Origin: Cynocephalus volans
Taxonomy: Eukaryota > Chordata > Mammalia > Dermoptera > Cynocephalidae
Assembly: GCF_027409185.1 (NCBI RefSeq)
Contig: NC_084467.1
Location: forward strand, 16,854,501 to 16,918,500
Direction of reading: 5' to 3'
Length of the DNA stretch: 64,000 nt
In this document: positions 23,636 through 34,625 of the stretch, in pieces
Layout of the letters: the number at the start of each line of letters is the position of its first letter
Numbering within the stretch: the stretch's first letter is position 1
Made by a program: the position numbers and the translations under genes
Notes under the pieces: model-generated
What the model was told of the DNA's origin: nothing
Database searches by the model: none
What the model saw: the letters and a program-made list of their open reading frames with translations, nothing else

Positions 23636-24900
23636 TCAGGCCCTGGGCATCATCAATCCTCCTCCTAGGGATGGCCGTGAAGCCAAAGGCTGTAGGTTGG
23701 GGACTGGGCCACTCCCTCTCTGGCAAGTGGCACAGTCAGTCCCCCAGTAACCTGGCCATTTGCAGTGAGGACAGGTTATGACAGGCCCGTGCCGAGTGGC
23801 CTGGTTGACTGCATTTGAAGTAGTTCTCGGGTGGCTTTCTCCTTGAGGCAGCCAGCTTTGGAGTATGTGAGCCATGGATGGCATTAGCCAGGAGCTGGTA
23901 TTTGGCCTGATCTCTTTTATAGTTTTTTTCAAATATCAGGGGCTGATTGGGTAATGAATTGAGAGTGTAAGAGGCCCATGCATGCAGGGGACTTTGGGTC
24001 TATACATGTGTATTCATGTAAAGCCTCAAAGAGGTGGGTTAGAAACTCACTGAGATTTTCAGTGGATCTCTGAGTGATCTCTCTAAGCTTGTCATAGTTG
24101 ACTGACTTGTGAGTAGACTTTTGGAGGCTATAAATCAAGTGTCTACTATCCTGGAGATCCTGATCCCCGTGGCTAGCCTCGTAGTTCCAATTTGGGTCCG
24201 TGCAAGGAACAGCAATGGCTCCCACAGGCTGACTACTATTTTGAGCATGTACCTGAGCTGCCATCCAGACCTGCTCCCTGTACATGGACTCAGACAATTC
24301 ATTCCATCCTAGCCACTTGACGGAAGGGTTATAAAAAGCCAGAGCTGAGACAGGGTTCTTACCTGACGATGGGGGAAAAGGAGAGGAGTTGGGCTGAGGA
24401 CGAGCATCTGGAGGCCAGGTGTGGGGCAGAGAGAAAAATGTGGAGGGCTGACGGATCAAAAGATTGATCTGAGTCTGGAAGGAGAGGTCGAGCATGAGCT
24501 AGGAGAATTTGAGACATAGGACAGTTTTGACAGAGAGAAGAACGTGTTCAAAGATAGGAAAAGGCCTGAACAAGGAATCTCTACAGCTTTTGCCGCTTAA
24601 GTGAGTGTGTAAATCGAGTGCCATCTTGTGGCCACTGGAGTCCATAGCAACAAGGCGTTTGAGTTTTAATGTCTCCCTGGAGGCCGAGAAATTGGCCTGG
24701 AGACGGCCCAGAGGTGTAGAGCGCAGAGTACAGTAGAAGACGGGATGGGACATATAGGTTTAATGTCTCCCTGGAGGCCAGGAAATTGGCCAGGAGACAG
24801 CCCAAGGGTGTACAGCATGGAGGTTTAGGTTGTGAGGATCCCATTTAGAGGGTGAGAAAGGGCAGTCAGTCCTGGTAGAAGAAGCATGCCAACAAAGAGC
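23636..24900 (-). pseudogene. Gag relic of minus-strand ERV
   Basis: The minus-strand frame 24495-23929 has a gammaretroviral capsid-like region (REITQRSTENLSEFLTHLFE). The next frame, 23932-23636, has a single zinc-knuckle-like CPHCKWPGYWGTDC in which the usual His is Tyr. The matrix end is degraded and carries a 95-bp tandem repeat (24663-24830). The frames are separated by stops and shifts. Confidence 0.8.
24663..24830 (-). repeat. 95-bp tandem repeat, two copies, inside ERV gag
   Basis: TTTAATGTCTCCCTGGAGGC recurs 95 bp apart with similar downstream sequence (AAATTGGCC, GGAGAC, GGCCCA-like). It is a local duplication in the matrix/leader part of the provirus. Confidence 0.75.
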
Positions 24901-25244
24901 ATCCTCTCTGTTGCCCACCTTCTTTTCAAGAGAAAAAAGCCAACCAACTGGCTAGAGGAGCGACCTTCAGTAGTTGGGGGGCACAAGAAGGGTTCCCTCG
25001 GCCAGGGGCCTGGGCTTTCATAGAGACCTGAGTCATAGACAAAGAGTAGTCAGGGGAACCGTAGGAGTAGGCAGTACAGACTCACTGACTCACCCTGAAT
25101 TGAGGCCAGTGTTGGATCTGTTGGTCTGAAATGGCAAAAGGAGAGAGTCCCAAGTGTACCCAGTTCCAGCAGGTCCAGGAAGGGCAGCCAAGGGCCAATC
25201 ACCCCCAGAGAGAGGGGATTGTCCACAACATCGGCCAAAATCCT

Positions 25245-25262
25245 TCCTGGGTTTCAGCACCA
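25245..25262 (-). other. Primer-binding site (tRNA-Phe-like)
   Basis: The minus strand reads TGGTGCTGAAACCCAGGA, two mismatches from the 18-nt complement of the tRNA-Phe 3' end, three bases after the LTR. This places the element with ERV-F-type class I viruses. Confidence 0.8.
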
Positions 25263-25265
25263 TAA

Positions 25266-25634
25266 TGAAATAAAGTGAGCCAAGATGTCAGGTACTGTTC
25301 AAGCTTTATTAAAGAAAGAAAATCTGCTAGGCTGTGCTCAAAGTAGCAGGCAGCCCAGGGCTGCCCTGGAAAGGAGACAGCACAAGGTGTGGGGGTGGTA
25401 GAGCTTATATTGGAATGTTGGCACTAAGAGCTGGCTAATACCATCAAGGAAGGGTCATTATGCTAATGTGGATGGGGTGGAGAACTGTGTCTTTGCAGAA
25501 GCAAAAGGGGTTTCTGTTTAAATCAGGAGGCTTCTCGTAAAGGGAAGGGGGAGGGGAGGGGAGGAGGTGGGTGGTACCATTTTGTACTTGGGCTTGTCTA
25601 AAGTGGAGCTGGTTATGTTGCAGATCTATTATAT
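25266..25634 (-). repeat. 5' LTR of minus-strand ERV-F-like provirus
   Basis: About 369 bp, ending ...TTTATTTCA on the minus strand just before the primer-binding site. The upper edge is set by loss of similarity to the 3' LTR after TAATAGATC/TAACAGATC. Confidence 0.85.
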
Positions 25635-25642
25635 ACCATTTC

Positions 25643-26209
25643 TGTGGAATATACTCTAAAGCATATGTACTTCACAGGGCCTGGTTTTCCAAAGTCTTGC
25701 AATTTCAAATATTGACCTTGGGGAGGACAGGAATTTTCCCTCAGGCTATAAGTCTCTGGTGTAAGATAAAGATTTGTGGCACAGCAGGTTGCTGGCTAAA
25801 AGATAGACTAGTTGCTGATTGTTATGTAAAGATACAGAGAAATTGCTATAAGAAGGAATGCTTGCTAAAATCAAGCTTGTGCTGATAAGACCTCTTAATT
25901 GCCTTACTGGAATGTCATCTGGCTTGTTTCACTGAAAGTTACCAACCTATACTGTTAAACTATAGCCCCACCTTTGTTCTCTTCCCGTAACTTCCTGGTC
26001 TGGAAAATAAATGCAGGAAGAGAACCCCAATTCAGCATTAATTTCCCAAGGAAGGGATCCCTCTCGATTGAGGGTTCCAGCGGGAGATTAACCACTTTGG
26101 GGCCTCTCACTGCTCAGAAGAGATGGGCTTTGAGTAATCCTTTGCATCTCTGTCACCCAGGGGAAGTGGGGTGACAAATCCGTGGGGGGCAAAGCAACAC
26201 AAAGCAACA
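25643..26209 (+). repeat. 5' LTR of class II ERV (567 bp)
   Basis: Begins TGTGGAATATACTC, ends AAAGCAACA; contains AATAAATGCAGG as the likely polyadenylation signal. Nearly identical to 30391-30957. Confidence 0.9.
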
Positions 26210-26212
26210 AAA

Positions 26213-26230
26213 TGGTGCCCCATGTGAGGA
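26213..26230 (+). other. Primer-binding site of class II ERV
   Basis: TGGTGCCCCATGTGAGGA, three bases after the LTR. It resembles the tRNA-Lys-type site TGGCGCCCAACGTGGGGC at most positions, with several mismatches. Confidence 0.6.
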
Positions 26231-26438
26231 CATTCTCCACGAATCGGAGACTGCCAAACATTAGAGAGGAATAGGACGTCTGATTCATCCCGGCAAGGGA
26301 GTCCCTAATAAGGGAGACGCATTTCGGTAAGAGAATCACAGGTGGCTTTCAATTAGCGATTGCACACCTGCGGCACGTCAAAGTTAGGTCTTTTCAACCC
26401 TGGAGATATTTTTTCATTCTCCTTACTTGTAAAATATG

Positions 26439-26700
26439 GATTATTCATTAATGAAAGGGGCGACTGAACATACATTACAACTCCAATGTCTCCTTAAAGC
26501 AGCAGGCTGTAAGTAACTGAATGGCAGGTTGTAAAACTGTTAGTGGATATTAAACAACCATATCCTTGATACCTCAAGGAAGGGAGCGTTAACATAAAAA
26601 TTTGGGAACAAATTGGTCACTGGTTAATTATGCAATGGGTCTTGTTAAGGCTTCCCACCTAGCAACTAGGAATCTATGTCAAGTCACTCTGAGACCTATC
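26439..26700 (+). pseudogene. Possible betaretroviral matrix relic in class II ERV
   Basis: An ATG at 26439 opens a short frame with LQLQCLLKAAG. About 20 codons after its stop comes a segment reading YLKEGSVNIKIWEQIG, like the PW..EG....W..IG block of betaretroviral matrix proteins. Stops interrupt it. The assignment is by pattern only. Confidence 0.5.
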
Positions 26701-29310
26701 CAAGACCTTAACAAAAAACTAAGACATGTTTATGTCACCAAAAAGGGATAAAACTTAATCTTTGCCAGTGACTAAGAAAACTTTAAATTGGACAATCTAA
26801 AGTAAAAGAAGTTAATATTTCTTTACAGTGTTGGTATTGTTAGAGCATGTTTTTCTTTCTTTTCTGCACAATGCTTCTCTCCTCTCTTAAAAGCAGTGGT
26901 TCTTTTCTTAATTGCATGTGCTACTCCTTTTCTCTGAAGACTCTGGGGTTTTATGAAGAAAAGCAGTCATTGTGCCAACCAGACCCCTTTTGGGTCTACT
27001 GCTCTTCTCCTAAAAACCTCAAGAGTCAAATGGTTTCATCTCTGATTGGTGGCTCATCTCTTGAGCTCAGTAACCCATTTGAGAAACTAAAACTAACATA
27101 AAATCTACCTGTTTAACTAAATGGTCTCAAATTTTCTGGCATCTTAAACAGACTTCTAAATTCTCTTCTAGTCTCATCTATGTATTTCTTCACAAAATCC
27201 TATTGGTAGAATTCTATGCTGTTTTCTTAAAAGGAAGAAAATCTTCTCTGCATCTTCTTGACAAAAGCTTGCATACTTTGCTTTACAGTGTAAACTTGTT
27301 ATCTTGCTTTAAGGTAAGGTGAGCTCACCAATAAGTCTTTTGGAAATAACAAAATTTAAACCTGACTGTCCTTTTTACTAGTGAGCTTTTTTACATCTTG
27401 AACAAAACCTATAAGATCTTAGTTCTTGTTGTTTATCTCTGCATATATGCATGTATAAGCTGTATGTTATGTCTATATGTTCATGTCTGTATGTGTAATT
27501 GTTTTATGTGCAAGGTACCAAATTGGCTTATAATTAACGTACGCTCATTAAATAAATAAGTATACTTTTCAAGTTCATGTGACTTAAATCTAAAGTTTTG
27601 ATAAATATATTTTCAAAATTTGATTCAAACCTTTTACCTAAATTTGTCTCTAGGTCAATATGTCTCCTCGTTATCCCAGCTCTGCCTCCTGGCCATGCTG
27701 GGAGAAACAATCTTTTAGACATAGATAGTGAATACTGCCCTCTGCCTCTCTGGATTCCACTTGGCTCTAAATGCCACGTGGAAACCTGGGACCTGAAATG
27801 GCTAGTGAAAAGAAACCTATGCCAAATATCGCATAGGCCCTAGTTATCATTAACTGATAAGGGTATAGATCTAATAAACCAAGTTTTTGGCTGGGAAACC
27901 ATAAATATGTATTTGGTAAATATAGCTAAAACTCAAACTAGGCTTTGTATAATTTGCTCTGATAAATGGATGCCTATTTACTAACCTGAATGTATTAAAA
28001 TGTTCTTATCAACACACATTGTTGCCTGGGTTTACTAATCAAACAGGACTACATTTGTCTTTGCTAGAGGCTTTTTAGTTGTAAACCCCACCAAACCAAA
28101 AAAGCTAAATACAAAAGAAAAAAAACTTTTTTATATATAATTTTTAGACAAATTAGGCCAATTTAACATTGATAAAAAAGAAACAAGTATGTAAAAAGGA
28201 GGTGATTTAAAGAAGGCTATGGATGTGGGGATATGGTTATGATTGGAGGGGCTAGAGAGAAAAAAAAATAATTTTTATGTAAGAAAGCATCTGGTACAGT
28301 GTATTTTTGTCCTAGAGTAAAATGACTGGCTATTTAGAAAATAGGAAGTATAGGACAAAACCAGAATGTCTGAGTAAGTCTTGATAATGGTTCATGTAGA
28401 TAAGTTTGTAAAAAGGGTTTTACAGTAAAAAGAATTAACAGGATTTAAAAACAAATTATGTGTGAGTTTTTCTAAAAATTAAAGTCAAAAGTATTCTAAT
28501 ACAGGGTTAGAATTTGCTCTCCTGCGATGGAATAACCAGATTTTCTAAAAAACACTTGATTGCTCTTAATAAAAAATTGTAAAAGGTTTTCTTTGTCCCT
28601 TAGATAACTGGTTTAAAAAACTTATTTCATGATAAGTTCTTGTGCTCTCTGCCTTTACAACCCTTTGTCACTTTGGTTTTATTTTTGTAATAATTTGTGA
28701 TCTTACTCAACTAAATGTTTTAAGCCTTTTGTTATTTAACAAAACTTTCCAAAACCAAATTCTAAAAGCTCAACATTTTAACTTTAACTTTGAGGAATTC
28801 CAAGGGCCCTGGACTTTCTCAAAGGATATATGAAAGATGTATCAAAACTAATTGGCTTATTTAATAAATTAATCTATATGGGAAAGCATTGTCAGTACTG
28901 AAGGTGTTATGAATATGTGTTCCAAAATCTTGTAAGGTGTGTCTTGATATAAATGCTACCAGTCATAATCTTGGTTTAATTATAATTTTAAAATGTTATA
29001 TCCTCAAATATTTGATGAAAAACTCTAATAGGTACAGTTTGCCGACAGACGTTGAGTTCATAGCTTTAAATTGAAGTTCCAAAATTCTAATGAATAAACT
29101 GATGGGTTTATGAAATTGTTCACAAAAGTCAAAACAACAAAGTAAGTTGGTAAACTAATTTTAAAAAATTATGGGTTTTTTACAATTTCCTTATTTTAAA
29201 ACACTGTTGGTTCTCCTAATGTTTTTCCAAATGTAAGAAAACTCTCCCTCTCTCTTCAGCTATCTATAACTAACAACAGTTTGGTAAAATGTCATTTAAA
29301 ACAAAAGTTA

Positions 29311-29484
29311 GGGCCGGCCCGTGGCTCACTCGGGAGAGTGTGGTGCTGATAACACCAAGGCCACGGGTTCGGATCCCATATAGGGATGGCCGGTTGCTCA
29401 CTGGGTGAGAGTGGTGCTGACAACACCAAGTCAAGGGTTAAAATCCCCTTACCGGTCATCTTTAAAAAAAAAAAAAAAAAAAAA
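29311..29484 (+). mobile_element. CYN SINE, dimer, in class II ERV
   Basis: GGGCCGGCCCGTGGCTCACT start, both arms, A tail; AAAAGTTA on both sides. Confidence 0.93.
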
Positions 29485-30390
29485 GTTAAAGTATTTGTTT
29501 TCTCCTTATTTGATCCCCCCCAAAATTTAGTAACTTTAAGTATTCTTAGGATTATAATGGGAATATGGCTATTTTATAAGTTCAATGAAAATTAACTCTC
29601 TCTCTTTATAACAGGATATAATTTAAAACTTTGGATACAAGATAGCATGTCTCATTTCTAAGTTCTGACCCCTTTTTTATGTTGCCTAAATTTGGCCTCG
29701 CTGCTGCTTCATCCTGCTGTTCATCTTTCCCCCCAGCGTGGGACAAAACACAACCTGGGAAACAGTCTTTCCAGCAACGTGGGACAGATCACTGAAAGAA
29801 AGTGAGCTGAGATGCTTCTTTCTATCACCACCTGGGAAAGAGCCTTCCCAACATCGAGAGATTTATACAAAGAAAAGTAAGACCTTTTCAGTCAAGATAC
29901 GGATCATCTATGCTTTTATGAGGTATGCCTTGATCATAAGGGGAAATGACGTCTTCTCTACAAAAGCAGTTCTCTAAATTTTCCTGGCCTTAAAGAGGGT
30001 GTTTGTAACTTGGATGAGACATCCTGTTCTTAAGCAAAAGACTCGTAATTGATCAAAGATTTGGCAAAAGACTAGACGCTCTAAAAACCGTAATGTCCTG
30101 GACAGTTTAACTAACTCTCTGAACTCAGAGTCAACTATTATATAGAGCATAATCCCTTTCCCAGAGTTTCAACAATTATTAATTACACCCAATTCACAGC
30201 ACCTGGAGTGATGCTGCTGCAGTGGCCCTGAGAGACCATAACATCATCAGTCCTCACCTGAAATAAATTAAAAGGTCTTGCCATGCTAAATGATACTAAC
30301 TTTGCTTTAACAAAATGCTTTTTGTCTTGACTATGCCAACCTGATCTATAACTTTTGGTTTTTCTTTTAAATAAATAAAACGGGGGGAGA

Positions 30391-30957
30391 TGTGGAATAT
30401 ACTCTAAAGCATATGTACTTCACAGGGCCTGGTTTTCCAAAGTCTTACAATTTCAAATATTGACCTTGGGGAGGACAGGAATTTTCCCTCAGGCTATAAG
30501 TCTCTGGTGTAAGATAAAGATTTGTGGCACAGCAGGTTGCTGGCTAAAAGACAGACTAGTTGCTGATTGTTATGTAAAGATACAGAGAAATTGCTATAAG
30601 AAGGAATGCTTGCTAAAATCAAGCTTGTGCTGATAAGACCTCTTAATTGCCTTACTGGAATGTCATCTGGCTTGTTTCACTGAAAGTTACCAACCTATAC
30701 TGTTAACCTATAGCCCCACCTTTGTTCTCTTCCCGTAACTTCCTGGTCTGGAAAATAAATGCAGGAAGAGAACCCCAATTCAGCGTTAATTTCCCAAGGA
30801 AGGGATCCCTCTCGATTGAGGGTTCCAGCGGGAGATTAACCACTTTGGGGCCTCTCACTGCTCAGAAGAGATGGGCTTTGAGTAATCCTTTGCATCTCTG
30901 TCACCCAGGGGAAGTGGGGTGACAAATCTGTGGGGGGCAAAGCAACACAAAGCAACA
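30391..30957 (+). repeat. 3' LTR of class II ERV (567 bp)
   Basis: Same length and termini as the 5' LTR, preceded by the purine tract at 30380-30390 and followed by the CATTTC duplication. Confidence 0.9.
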
Positions 30958-31109
30958 CATTTCCGTTCTAGGTGAGTAGTACTTTGAGCTACCCTGTTGG
31001 TTTGGTTAGGACTGAGTCTGGCTCACGCAGTGATGGGTAAGTTGGTTCTTATTTTGGGGCTACCAGCAGTCCCTCTGTATCCTCTAGTGCAAGGAGTGCA
31101 ATCAGTGCC

Positions 31110-31217
31110 TTTTTTTGTTTTTTATTTTTTTGATGGCTGGCCGGTTTGGAGATCTGAACCCTTGACTTTGGTGTTATCAACACCACACTCTAACCAATTA
31201 AGCTAATTGGCCAGCCC
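31110..31217 (-). mobile_element. CYN SINE, monomer
   Basis: GATGGCTGGCCGGTTTGGAG to GCTAATTGGCCAGCCC; near-identical flanks ATCAGTGCC / ACCAGTGCC. Confidence 0.88.
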
Positions 31218-31277
31218 ATAACCAGTGCCCTGTTTTTCTATGGGGCTAGTTTTCTGCACCAGAAATTTCTTTGTCCA

Positions 31278-31456
31278 AGGGCCAGCCCGTGGCTCACTTG
31301 GGAGAGTCTGGTTCTGATAACACCAAGGCCATGGGTTCGGATCCCTATATAGGGATGGCTGGTTAACTCACTTGGGAGAGCGTGGTGCTGACAACACCAA
31401 GTCAAGGGTTAAGATCCCATTACTGGTCATCTTTTTTAAAAAAAGAAAGAAAAGGA
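31278..31456 (+). mobile_element. CYN SINE, dimer
   Basis: Full dimer with 17-bp duplication AGAAATTTCTTTGTCCA. Confidence 0.93.
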
Positions 31457-31566
31457 AGAAATTTCTTTGTCCAGTAGGCCAAAATGATACTATACCTGAT
31501 CTTCAGAATCTAACTCAGAGTGATCAGTCAGCATGTCTGTGAGTCATTGAAATCTCTTGTTTTCTT

Positions 31567-31713
31567 TTTTTTTTTTCTTTTTTTTTGTCTTTTTCGTGAC
31601 CGGCACTCAGCCAGTGAGCGCACCGGCCATTCCTATATAGGATCCGAACCCGTGGCAGGAGCGTTGCTGCGCTCCCAGCGCGCACTCTCCCCATTGTGCC
31701 ATGGGCTCCGCCC
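31567..31713 (-). mobile_element. CYN SINE, second type
   Basis: Antisense copy with TTTTTCGTGACCGGCACTC and ATTGTGCCATGGGCTCCGCC. Confidence 0.9.
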
Positions 31714-32222
31714 GAAATCTCTGTTTTCTTTAGTAGTATAGATGCTGAGGGTAAGATGTCATACTATCCTCTTTAGTTCATTTAAGGATGTCTGTTGTCT
31801 TAACCTCAAGGAAAGTCTTAGATTTTTTTTCTAGTCATTTGATATATTGTAAGAGAATATATTCAAAATGGAGTAAGTTTTCTCCAATAGCTAAATAATC
31901 TTATCAATTATAGGAGCTTTTTAAAAAAATCCTGGGCTATGTCCTTTATCTGTTCATTAATTGGTTCTGGTATTGTATCCCTCTAGTGATCAGATTTTAC
32001 CTAAAAATATAACTAAATGCCCTCCCCTTTATAATTTTATGGTGGGTAACTGTTCATCCTCTTAATTCTAAACATTTAATGATTTTATCTGCTTAAGTTA
32101 TTGTATATTTTCTGTCTATTCCTCTAACCATGATATCTTCTATGTAATAATATATAGGGGAATTCAACATTCTCAAATCCCTGCAAGTACTGTGCTATTT
32201 ATACTTCCTTGAAATCATTTCT

Positions 32223-32373
32223 TTCTTTCTTTCTTTTTTTTTTTTGCCTTTTTCGTGACCAGCGCTCAGCCAGTGAGCGCACTGGCCATTCCTATATAGG
32301 ATCTGAACCCGCGGCGAAAGCGTCGCTGTGCTCCCAGTGCCGCACTCTCCCGAGTGCGCCACGGGCTCGGCCC
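32223..32373 (-). mobile_element. CYN SINE, second type
   Basis: Antisense copy; TTGAAATCATTTCT on both sides. Confidence 0.9.
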
Positions 32374-32613
32374 TTCTTGAAATCATTTCTGAAACATATA
32401 TTGTTTTCCTTGCCAAGTAAATGCAAATTGGGCTCAGTGATCTGGTGATCTGGAGGTATTAGTACTACAAAAAAACATATTACTAGGATCTATGGTAGAT
32501 ATGTATTTTCTTGGATATTTAGAGAACTTTTCTGTGATTTCTTTTTTTTCCTGATAAATTGATAAGTAATAATAATTTTCTGTGATTCCTAATGTATTAG
32601 ATAAGAGTTTACA

Positions 32614-33017
32614 GTATTAGTCCATTTCTGTTGCTTATAACAAAATGCCTGGAACTGGGTAACTTATAAGAAAATGAAATTTATTGCTGAAAGTTTCTGA
32701 GGCTAGGTAGTCCAAAGCCCAGGGAACACATTTGGTGAAGCCTTGGTGGTGATGACAGTGACAGCAGGGTATCACATTGAGAAATGGTGGAGCAGAGAAA
32801 GGGAGAGACAGTTCCTCATGCACTGTCCTTTTAAAGCCCCCAGAACCACGCCCATGACCACCATTATTAATCCATTCACTTTGGCATCCTCCTACAATCT
32901 GATCACCTCTACAAGGCCCCACCTACTACCATAATAGGATTTCCCACCCTCAACAGTTACAGTGAGGATTAAGCTTCAATGAGGCTGGGGGTGGTGGTGG
33001 GTGGGATCCAGTCTACA
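32614..33017 (-). mobile_element. Solo LTR, ERVL-MaLR-like, minus strand
   Basis: Begins (plus strand) TATTAGTCCATTTCTGTTGC and contains ACTGGGTAACTTATAAG, the reverse of the MaLR LTR end. The upper edge ends GTCTACA. Confidence 0.7.
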
Positions 33018-33314
33018 GCGTTCACTATACTTTTCGTACATTTCATTTTATTTTGCACATTATATTTTATTTTTATTTCTGTTGTCTATTGTCAATCTCC
33101 TTTTTCCTTCTGGCCACACTAGTGGCTTACAGGGACTTAGGTCTGCGTAAGTATATGTTCTTTTTCTAATGTAATAAAAATGACTGTGATCTCATTTCAT
33201 CCTTGAATTTTTTATTTTGGGGTATTAACAACATCTGCCAATATATGGGTAACAGAGAAGGAAGAATTGGCTCTCCACATAACTCAATATTGAGAAACCT
33301 TGCTTAACATTGTT

Positions 33315-33380
33315 GTCATGGAAAGAGCATGGATTAGGAAGTCAGACAGACCCTGGTTCAGATCCTGACTGCCCCTTGCA
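33315..33380 (+). repeat. MIR fragment next to ERV insertion site
   Basis: GAAAGAGCATGG...GTCAGACAGACCCTGGTTC resembles the MIR 5' half. Confidence 0.5.
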
Positions 33381-33547
33381 CTGTGGATTGAATAAATACC
33401 ATGTTTGGCCAGTGTGGGATGTAAGCCCACTGTGACCAGAAGGGGGTGTTTTCTCAGGTTGCTGGGTAAAAGCAGACAAAGGTGGGCTCTCTTAAGCCTT
33501 CTAAGCTTTGTGTGTACTTTTCCTTTTGCCTGAAACACTGTTGACCT

Positions 33548-33736
33548 TGTAAGAACCCAAATGCCCCAAGGGATCACACCCTGATCACATAAGTCCTTCT
33601 CGGCCACACCCCATCATGGCGCTGGTTGCCCTTCTCCAATCAGCCTTCCCTAAAAGCCCTATATATATGTGTGTGTGCCACCTAATAAACGAGCTCTCTC
33701 CGGTGGATCGTCAACTGGTGTCAACTCGTCCTTTCA
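33548..33736 (+). repeat. 5' LTR of plus-strand ERV-F-like provirus (189 bp)
   Basis: Starts TGTAAGAACCC and ends CCTTTCA. It holds a CCAAT box (33636-33640), a TATA-like CCCTATATATATG (from 33658) and AATAAA (33684-33689). Confidence 0.92.
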
Positions 33737-33738
33737 TT

Positions 33739-33756
33739 TGGTGCCGAAACCCGGGA
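33739..33756 (+). other. Primer-binding site (tRNA-Phe)
   Basis: TGGTGCCGAAACCCGGGA, two bases after the LTR, matches the complement of the tRNA-Phe 3' 18 nt exactly. Confidence 0.9.
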
Positions 33757-34404
33757 CGGAGCTTCTCTCGAGCGGCAACGCTTTTCGGATCGCAGCGGCA
33801 GCACTTTCCAAGTCTCCCCTCAGGAACTCCATCCTGCCAGGACCGGCCTCCCTTCCACCCTTCACCATTGACGGTCCACCCTCGTCCATTCTTTTCGGTG
33901 CTGGCTCCTTCCACTCACCACTTGCTCATCATTAGGTAAAACCCCTTTCCTAAAAGGCACCAGCCCTTTTCAGACTACCACAGGGAGTTTGGATCGTCTG
34001 GTAGCCCCTAATGCCCATACCCCACCCCACCACGGTCTTCACGACCACCATAAATTCCCAAACTATAACAGGTTCCAAAGCCCCGGTAAACTTTTACTTT
34101 CATTTTTGGAGGTTAAAAGCCCCATTCTGTTCTCTCCTTCACCCTCCTGTCCACCACTCTCTTCTCTCCACTTCCCGGGTCCGGGACCCGACCAGAAACT
34201 CCTGGTGATAGGTTCCTTCAGGCACCGGGCTTTTGCCCTAGAGAAGTGGAGGTCTGAGTGATGACCCACACCTCCCTTCTCTCCTCCTGGCTCTTACCTG
34301 AACCTGCCGGGACTGACGTGACCTACTGGGGACGCCCTCTAGGATCCCGCCTTTCCCAACTGGCCGAAGGATCTGTCCTATCACTAAATCTCTGTCCGAT
34401 TTCT

Positions 34405-34580
34405 TTTTTTTTTTTTTTTTTTTTTTAAAGATGACCGGTAAGGGGATCTTAACCCTTGACTTGGTGTTGTGAGCACCACGCTCAGCCAGTGAGCGAACCG
34501 GCCATCCGTATATGGGATCCGAACCCGGGGCCTTGGTGTTATCAGCACCGTACTCTCCCGAGTGAGCCACGGGCCGGCCC
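34405..34580 (-). mobile_element. CYN SINE, dimer, in ERV leader
   Basis: Full antisense dimer with 19-bp duplication AAATCTCTGTCCGATTTCT. Confidence 0.95.
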
Positions 34581-34625
34581 AAATCTCTGTCCGATTTCTG
34601 TCTAAATTCCCATTAAGAGACCAGA

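Larger units (their letters stand above)
18491..25634 (-). mobile_element. Class I ERV, tRNA-Phe-primed (ERV-F/H-like), decayed provirus
   Basis: Minus-strand provirus with 3' LTR at 18491-19038 and 5' LTR at 25266-25634. A primer-binding site close to the tRNA-Phe 3' end lies at 25262-25245. In 5' to 3' order on the minus strand there are relics of gag (capsid, one zinc knuckle), protease (IDTG), reverse transcriptase, RNase H, integrase and env (surface and transmembrane parts). All are broken by stops, frameshifts and deletions, and four CYN SINEs have inserted into it. The LTRs differ at many positions, so it is older than the plus-strand relative at 33.5-40 kb. I could not identify a target-site duplication; the outer edge of the 5' LTR is within 10 bp of a later class II ERV. 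Confidence 0.88.
25643..30957 (+). mobile_element. Young class II (ERV2/ERVK-like) LTR element with non-coding interior
   Basis: Two 567-bp LTRs (25643-26209, 30391-30957) flank a 4.2-kb interior, with a 6-bp target-site duplication CATTTC (25637-25642, 30958-30963). By eye the LTRs differ at about five positions. The primer-binding site at 26213 (TGGTGCCCCATGTGAGGA) is best read as tRNA-Lys-like, and a purine tract ACGGGGGGAGA abuts the 3' LTR. Six-bp duplications and this type of site fit class II ERVs. The interior is AT-rich and has no frame above about 90 codons. Only a matrix-like relic near 26.5-26.7 kb is suggestive of gag. One CYN dimer (29311-29484) inserted later. It is probably a non-autonomous or pre-decayed element that was mobilised in trans. 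Confidence 0.85.
30964..33542. other. Intergenic between class II ERV and plus-strand ERV
   Basis: Holds four CYN SINEs and a MaLR-like LTR. The remaining stretches (31731-32206, 33018-33314) show no gene. Confidence 0.6.
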
